A program made the translations under genes and the position numbers. Shown piece after piece: positions 5,781 to 9,490 of a DNA stretch of 9,490 nucleotides. Position 1 is the first letter of the stretch. Each line of letters opens with the position of its first letter. The notes under the pieces were generated by a model. That model was given only the letters and a program-made list of their open reading frames with translations, was not told the origin of the DNA and did no database searches. This stretch comes from an uncultured bacterium. GTDB lineage: Bacteria > Bdellovibrionota_C > UBA2361 > SZUA-149 > CALKYB01. The stretch covers positions 1 to 9,490 of the forward strand of contig CALKYB010000285.1 of NCBI GenBank assembly GCA_938003565.1, read 5' to 3'.

Positions 5781-7175
5781 ATGTCTTCAAAAAGTGAATT
5801 TAGAGTTGAGAAAGATTCTATGGGTGAGATGCAGGTTCCTGCTGAAGCGTATTATGCTGCGCAGACTCAACGAGCCGTGGAAAATTTTCCTATAAGCCAA
5901 CTACGTTTCACCCGACCAATGATTGCTGCAATGGGTTTGGTTAAACGCTCAGCCGCGATTGTCAATAGTGAGTTGGGTGTCTTAGACGAGGCTATGAAAG
6001 ACGCCATTGTTGCAGCTGCTGAGGAAGTGGAGTCGGGAAAGCTGGACTCTCATTTTGTTGTTGATATTTTTCAGACCGGTTCGGGCACTTCGAGTAACAT
6101 GAATGTGAACGAAGTGATTGCAAATCGTGCTAGTGAGCTACTCAAAGGGGACCTCCGAGTTCACCCTAATGATCACGTCAATGCTAGTCAGTCTTCCAAT
6201 GATACAATTCCAACCGAGATTCATATTGCGACTGCCCGTCTTTTAAATGATGAGCTATTGCCTTCACTTAAAATTCTTAGTGACTCTTTAGGTAAGAAAG
6301 CATCTGAGTATGCTACCCTAGTGAAAACCGGACGTACGCATCTTCAAGATGCAACCCCAGTTACTTTGGGACAGGAGTTCGGTGGTTATCAAGCACAGAT
6401 CGAGCAGGGTATTAGGCGAGTTAAGCGATCGATAGAAACAATCTATGAGTTACCTTTGGGTGGGACAGCTGTGGGAACGGGGCTTAATACTCCTTTGGGA
6501 TTTGCTGATAAGGTGATTAAAGAGATTGCTTCCCGAAGTTCCCTACCTTTTGTTGAAGCTGAAAATCACTTTGAAGCTCAGTCTGCTAAAGATGCTCTGG
6601 TGGAGATGAGTGGCCAGCTTAAAACTATCGCAACTAGTATTATAAAAATTGCAAATGATATTAGACTTCTTGGGACTGGGCCTCGATGTGGTTTAGGGGA
6701 AATATCCCTTCCTTCAGTGCAACCAGGTTCTTCAATTATGCCGGGTAAAATTAACCCTGTTATCTGTGAGTCTGCGATAATGGTAGGCTGTCAGGTTATT
6801 GGCAATGATGCTGCGATAACTACAGCTGGACATGTTGGAAGTACTTTTGAGCTTAATGTTGCGATGCCGGTAATTGCTCATAATACCCTTGAGTCAATTT
6901 CGTTGCTTTCCAATACAGCTAAGAATATGGCGTCGCGGTGTATTGATGGAATTACGGCTAACAAAGAACGTTTGCATGAACTGGCTGAAGCCAATATTTC
7001 AACCGTCACAGCCTTGGTGCCAATTATCGGCTACGATAAGTCTGCCGAGATAGCTAAGGAAGCATTTAAGACTGGAGAGCATCTGCGAGCGGTTGCTAAG
7101 CGGAACTCCGGTTTGCCGGAAGCTGAGCTTGACGAGGCGCTTGATTTAATGAAAATGACGAAGCCGGGACTCTAG
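5781..7175 (+). CDS. fumC: Class II fumarate hydratase (fumarase C)
   Basis: Interconverts fumarate and L-malate in the TCA cycle as a cytoplasmic, iron-independent homotetramer. At 464 residues it has the family's normal length. Active-site blocks are TGSGTSSNMNVNEV (99-112), HVNASQSSNDTIPTE (132-146), TGRTHLQDATP with His187 (E. coli His188), and the signature loop GSSIMPGKINP (316-326) with catalytic Ser317 and Lys323. Gly322 after IMP, where aspartases have Ala, argues for fumarase over aspartate ammonia-lyase; argininosuccinate lyase and PurB are excluded by the signature. The ATG is preceded by GAAAGG at suitable distance. It heads a run of four same-strand genes (fumC, proB, proA, LMW phosphatase) and is separated from proB by 42 bases. 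Confidence 0.96.
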   Translation: MSSKSEFRVEKDSMGEMQVPAEAYYAAQTQRAVENFPISQLRFTRPMIAAMGLVKRSAAIVNSELGVLDEAMKDAIVAAAEEVESGKLDSHFVVDIFQTGSGTSSNMNVNEVIANRASELLKGDLRVHPNDHVNASQSSNDTIPTEIHIATARLLNDELLPSLKILSDSLGKKASEYATLVKTGRTHLQDATPVTLGQEFGGYQAQIEQGIRRVKRSIETIYELPLGGTAVGTGLNTPLGFADKVIKEIASRSSLPFVEAENHFEAQSAKDALVEMSGQLKTIATSIIKIANDIRLLGTGPRCGLGEISLPSVQPGSSIMPGKINPVICESAIMVGCQVIGNDAAITTAGHVGSTFELNVAMPVIAHNTLESISLLSNTAKNMASRCIDGITANKERLHELAEANISTVTALVPIIGYDKSAEIAKEAFKTGEHLRAVAKRNSGLPEAELDEALDLMKMTKPGL

Positions 7176-7217
7176 ACTGGGTTTCGAGCTGGGCGTAGCT
7201 GGTTGATAGATTTTGCC

Positions 7218-8042
7218 ATGACATCTAATGCTGAAATAGAAGGCACCCTAAGAGGTTCGCTGCAGAACTCTAGCAGAGTTGTTGTTAAGTTGGGTACTCG
7301 AGTGATAGCAGGAGCGGAAGCTAATTCGCTGGCTGGAGCACCTGACCGACAACGTTTGTCTGCTATTGTTGCAGAACTGGCGGAATTGCGCGCGGAGGGT
7401 AAGGAGGTTGTTTTAGTTACTTCTGGAGCAATTGGTGCTGGGTTGGAGGCTTTGAATTTAGCTCAGAGGCCGACGGAACTTGCGGATTTGCAGATGTGTG
7501 CATCTGTGGGTCAGGTTCGTCTCATGTCTTTTTATGACGAGCTTTTTGCCGCACATCAATTAAGCGTGGCCCAGGTCTTACTTACCAGAGATGGTTTGGT
7601 GGATGAAAAGCGACTTAGTAATATGAAGAACACAATCGAGGCTCTTTTGAAGAAAGGGGTGGTTCCAGTTGTTAATGAGAATGACGCTGTTTCGGTAGCA
7701 GAGTTAGCTTTTGGTGATAATGATTGTTTAGCTGCTATGCTTTCTGCGGCAATTCAAGCTGATTCACTTTTACTCCTAACAACAACAAATGGTCTTATGG
7801 ATCTTAGTGGATCTGAGCCGAAACGAGTTTCTTTTCTGCCTCAGATAGGTGCGAGGACTTTCTCCTTTGTCGAGGATGAGGATGATTCGCTCTCGACAGG
7901 TGGAATGAAGTCTAAGCTTGAAGCTGCGAAACTTGCTAGTAGTGCTGGGATAGTTACGGTCATCGCTGATGGTCGAGAGGATCAGGTGATATCTAGACTA
8001 TTTGCGGGCGAGTCGCTCGGGAGTATAGTAGACAAGAGTTGA
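7218..8042 (+). CDS. proB: Glutamate 5-kinase, catalytic domain only (no PUA domain)
   Basis: Phosphorylates L-glutamate to gamma-glutamyl phosphate, the first and usually feedback-inhibited step of proline synthesis. The amino-acid-kinase fold is shown by VVVKLGTRVI near the N-terminus, VLVTSGAIGAG (phosphate loop), a Gln-rich substrate segment ending in VGQVRLM, PVVNENDAVSV, FGDNDCLAAMLSA, LLLLTTTNGL and the late STGGMKSKLEAAKLA. The protein is 274 residues from the ATG at 7218. A TTG at 7203 would add five residues, and neither start has a clear ribosome-binding site. It ends at the close of the kinase domain, so the C-terminal PUA domain of E. coli-type ProB (about 367 residues) is absent; PUA-less ProB is known in several bacterial groups. 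It lies 13 bases before proA, and the two products normally act together because the acyl phosphate is unstable. Confidence 0.95.
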   Translation: MTSNAEIEGTLRGSLQNSSRVVVKLGTRVIAGAEANSLAGAPDRQRLSAIVAELAELRAEGKEVVLVTSGAIGAGLEALNLAQRPTELADLQMCASVGQVRLMSFYDELFAAHQLSVAQVLLTRDGLVDEKRLSNMKNTIEALLKKGVVPVVNENDAVSVAELAFGDNDCLAAMLSAAIQADSLLLLTTTNGLMDLSGSEPKRVSFLPQIGARTFSFVEDEDDSLSTGGMKSKLEAAKLASSAGIVTVIADGREDQVISRLFAGESLGSIVDKS

Positions 8043-8055
8043 GTTTGAGATAGAA

Positions 8056-9297
8056 ATGAGTGAAATAAGAAAAATTGGTGAGCAGGCCAGGCAAGCTAGT
8101 CTGAAGTTGATGTCGATGGGCTCGCAGCAGAAAAATGCCATTCTTTGCTCTATGGCGGATGCAATAGAGAATTCTAGGTCTGCAATTAAAGAAGCAAATC
8201 AAATTGATCTAAAGAATGGCGAGTCGTCTAATCTTGCCACTTCTATGATGGATCGACTTGAGCTAACGGATGCTCGTATTGACTCTATGGTGGGTGGAAT
8301 TCGGGAAATTGTGGACTTGCCTGATCCGATTGGAGTTGAGCTCAGTAAGGTTACACGACCAAACGGGCTAAAGATTCAGAAAGTCAGTGTGCCGATCGGA
8401 GTGATAGGCTTCATCTATGAGTCTCGGCCGAACGTAACCGCAGACTCCACATCACTATGTTTCAAAGCATCAAATGCAATTATTTTACGTGGTGGTAAAG
8501 AGGCCTTCGAGAGTAATCAAGTGATTACAAAGGCCTTAATTGATGGTGGCATGGCTCAGGGAATGCCAGAGCATGCGGTGCAGATTGTAAAAACGATTGA
8601 AAGAGATGCGGTGCGAGAGCTAGTTCAGTTGGAAGGTTTAGTGGATATGGTCATTCCGCGGGGTGGGGAAGGTTTGATAAGAGCTGTTAGTGAGCAAGCG
8701 AGAGTTCCTGTCCTTAAGCATTATAAGGGAGTTTGCCATGTTTATGTAGACAAGGAAGCTGACTTAGAAATGGCGAAAGCTATTATTGAGAATGCTAAGT
8801 GTCAGAGGCCTGGGGTTTGTAACTCAATTGAAACTCTCTTGGTTCATAGTGATCACTTGAAGTCGCTTGTTGCTAAGCTGCCAGAGGTGTTGCCAGGAGT
8901 TGAGGTTCGTGGGGACGAAAGAGTAGTCTCAGTCGTCCCAACTGCCAAGGCTGTTTCAAATACAGATTGGGATGAAGAGTATCTGGATTTAGTCTTAGCG
9001 GTAAAGGTAGTTGATGATATAGATTCGGCAATCGCTCATATTAACAAGCACGGTTCAATGCATACCGAAGCGATAGTTACTTCTTCTGAGGAGGCTGCGA
9101 AGAAATTTAGAACTGAAGTAGATGCGGCTACTGTTTGCACGAATGCTTCAACTAGATTCGCTGATGGCGGTGAGTTTGGTATGGGGGCTGAAATTGGCAT
9201 TAGCACTGATAAGCTTCATGCCAGAGGGCCAATGGGTATCAATGAGCTTACAACTTATAAGTTTTTAGTTGAAGGTGAAGGCCAGATTCGCAGTTAA
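8056..9297 (+). CDS. proA: Gamma-glutamyl phosphate reductase
   Basis: Reduces gamma-glutamyl phosphate with NADPH to glutamate-5-semialdehyde, the second step of proline synthesis, in the cytoplasm. At 413 residues it has normal length for this aldehyde-dehydrogenase-superfamily enzyme. Diagnostic blocks are VPIGVIGFIYESRPNVTAD (112-130), ILRGGKEA in the cofactor domain, IPRGGEGLI (200-208), the catalytic loop QRPGVCNSIETLLV with Cys255, and the C-terminal FADGGEFGMGAEIGIST and LHARGPMGINELTTYK. The start ATG is 13 bases after the proB stop codon with only a weak GAG-type ribosome-binding site, suggesting coupling to proB. No proC is seen nearby. Identity is secure. Confidence 0.97.
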   Translation: MSEIRKIGEQARQASLKLMSMGSQQKNAILCSMADAIENSRSAIKEANQIDLKNGESSNLATSMMDRLELTDARIDSMVGGIREIVDLPDPIGVELSKVTRPNGLKIQKVSVPIGVIGFIYESRPNVTADSTSLCFKASNAIILRGGKEAFESNQVITKALIDGGMAQGMPEHAVQIVKTIERDAVRELVQLEGLVDMVIPRGGEGLIRAVSEQARVPVLKHYKGVCHVYVDKEADLEMAKAIIENAKCQRPGVCNSIETLLVHSDHLKSLVAKLPEVLPGVEVRGDERVVSVVPTAKAVSNTDWDEEYLDLVLAVKVVDDIDSAIAHINKHGSMHTEAIVTSSEEAAKKFRTEVDAATVCTNASTRFADGGEFGMGAEIGISTDKLHARGPMGINELTTYKFLVEGEGQIRS

Positions 9298-9313
9298 GAA
9301 GGAGAGTTATTTA

Positions 9314-9490
9314 ATGTCTAAGACTTCAGTATTGTTCGTTTGTTTGGGGAATATTTGTCGCTCGCCTTTGGCTGAAGGTATTTTTCGTCATATGGTGGAC
9401 GAGAGAGGATTAAGCTCAGAGTATTTGATAGACTCTTGTGGTACGGGAAGTTGGCATGTTGGCTCACCACCTCATATAGAATCCCAGGCA
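9314..9490 (+). CDS. Low-molecular-weight protein-tyrosine phosphatase (partial, 3' end outside window)
   Basis: The first 59 residues of a cytoplasmic phosphatase run off the right edge in an open frame. VLFVCLGNICRSPLAEGIF holds the CX5R phosphate-binding loop (nucleophile Cys10, Arg16) right after the first beta strand, exactly as in LMW-PTPs. SCGTGSWHVGSPP (41-53) matches the family's SAGT-x-x-WHVG block and argues against arsenate reductase ArsC, which shares the loop but not this block. The catalytic Asp of the C-terminal half lies outside the window. The ATG is well supported by AAGGAG at 9299-9304, nine bases upstream, the clearest ribosome-binding site in this gene run. It begins 16 bases after proA and is probably in the same transcript. 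Roles in this family range from control of polysaccharide-synthesis tyrosine kinases to general stress; none can be chosen here. Confidence 0.93.
   Translation, partial: MSKTSVLFVCLGNICRSPLAEGIFRHMVDERGLSSEYLIDSCGTGSWHVGSPPHIESQA

Noticed and set aside
7993..8202. Small minus-strand frame across the proB-proA junction
   Set aside because: It overlaps the ends of two certain genes on the other strand, and its Cys/Arg/His-rich translation looks like an antisense artefact.
1..9490. CRISPR array, insertion sequence, prophage, toxin-antitoxin or defence system
   Set aside because: I found no regularly spaced repeats, transposase, integrase or defence-type domains. The window is mainly housekeeping genes plus a pilin operon.

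Overview
This is a bacterial chromosomal window with moderate-to-low G+C (estimated by eye, low-to-mid 40s %) and high coding density. D-Ala-D-Ala ligase, a four-gene type IV (pseudo)pilin cluster of the GspH/FimT-GspI/PilV-GspJ/PilW-PilX/GspK type, class II fumarase and a membrane isoprenylcysteine-methyltransferase-like protein together suggest a free-living, probably Gram-negative bacterium. The sequence alone does not allow a confident phylum call. I saw no tRNA, rRNA, CRISPR array, insertion sequence or phage gene.

Layout from left to right. (1) At 2-697 (+) is the C-terminal part of a larger protein that runs off the left edge. It appears to be built of repeated beta-sandwich-like modules and is probably exported. 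(2) At 741-2476 (-) is a two-gene unit, ddl followed 8 bases later by a HAD-family phosphatase, convergent with gene 1. (3) At 2477-2687 is a divergent intergenic region. (4) At 2688-3179 (+) is a small four-helix membrane methyltransferase of the ICMT/phospholipid-methyltransferase type. Its end overlaps, tail to tail, the last gene of the pilin cluster. (5) At 3174-5548 (-) is a tightly overlapping four-gene minor (pseudo)pilin operon. Its transcription order is GspH/FimT-like, GspI/PilV-like, GspJ/PilW-like, then a PilX/GspK-like protein with a probable beta-helical segment. (6) At 5552-5780 is a divergent intergenic region with strong nested inverted repeats in front of fumC. (7) At 5781-9490 (+) are fumC, proB (catalytic domain only), proA and the start of a low-molecular-weight protein-tyrosine phosphatase. 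They are separated by 42, 13 and 16 bases and are probably co-transcribed.

How the genes fit together: ProB and ProA carry out the first two steps of proline synthesis from glutamate. FumC is a TCA-cycle enzyme. Ddl supplies the D-Ala-D-Ala dipeptide for peptidoglycan. The four pilin-like proteins would form the tip or priming complex of a type IV pilus or type II secretion pseudopilus, but no ATPase, platform protein, secretin, PilY1 or prepilin peptidase is encoded in the window. Most of the window is ordinary housekeeping. The least ordinary parts are the pilin operon (a non-canonical leader in its second gene and a beta-helix-like segment in its fourth), the structured region before fumC, and a clustered 10-base repeat TAAGTATCCT.
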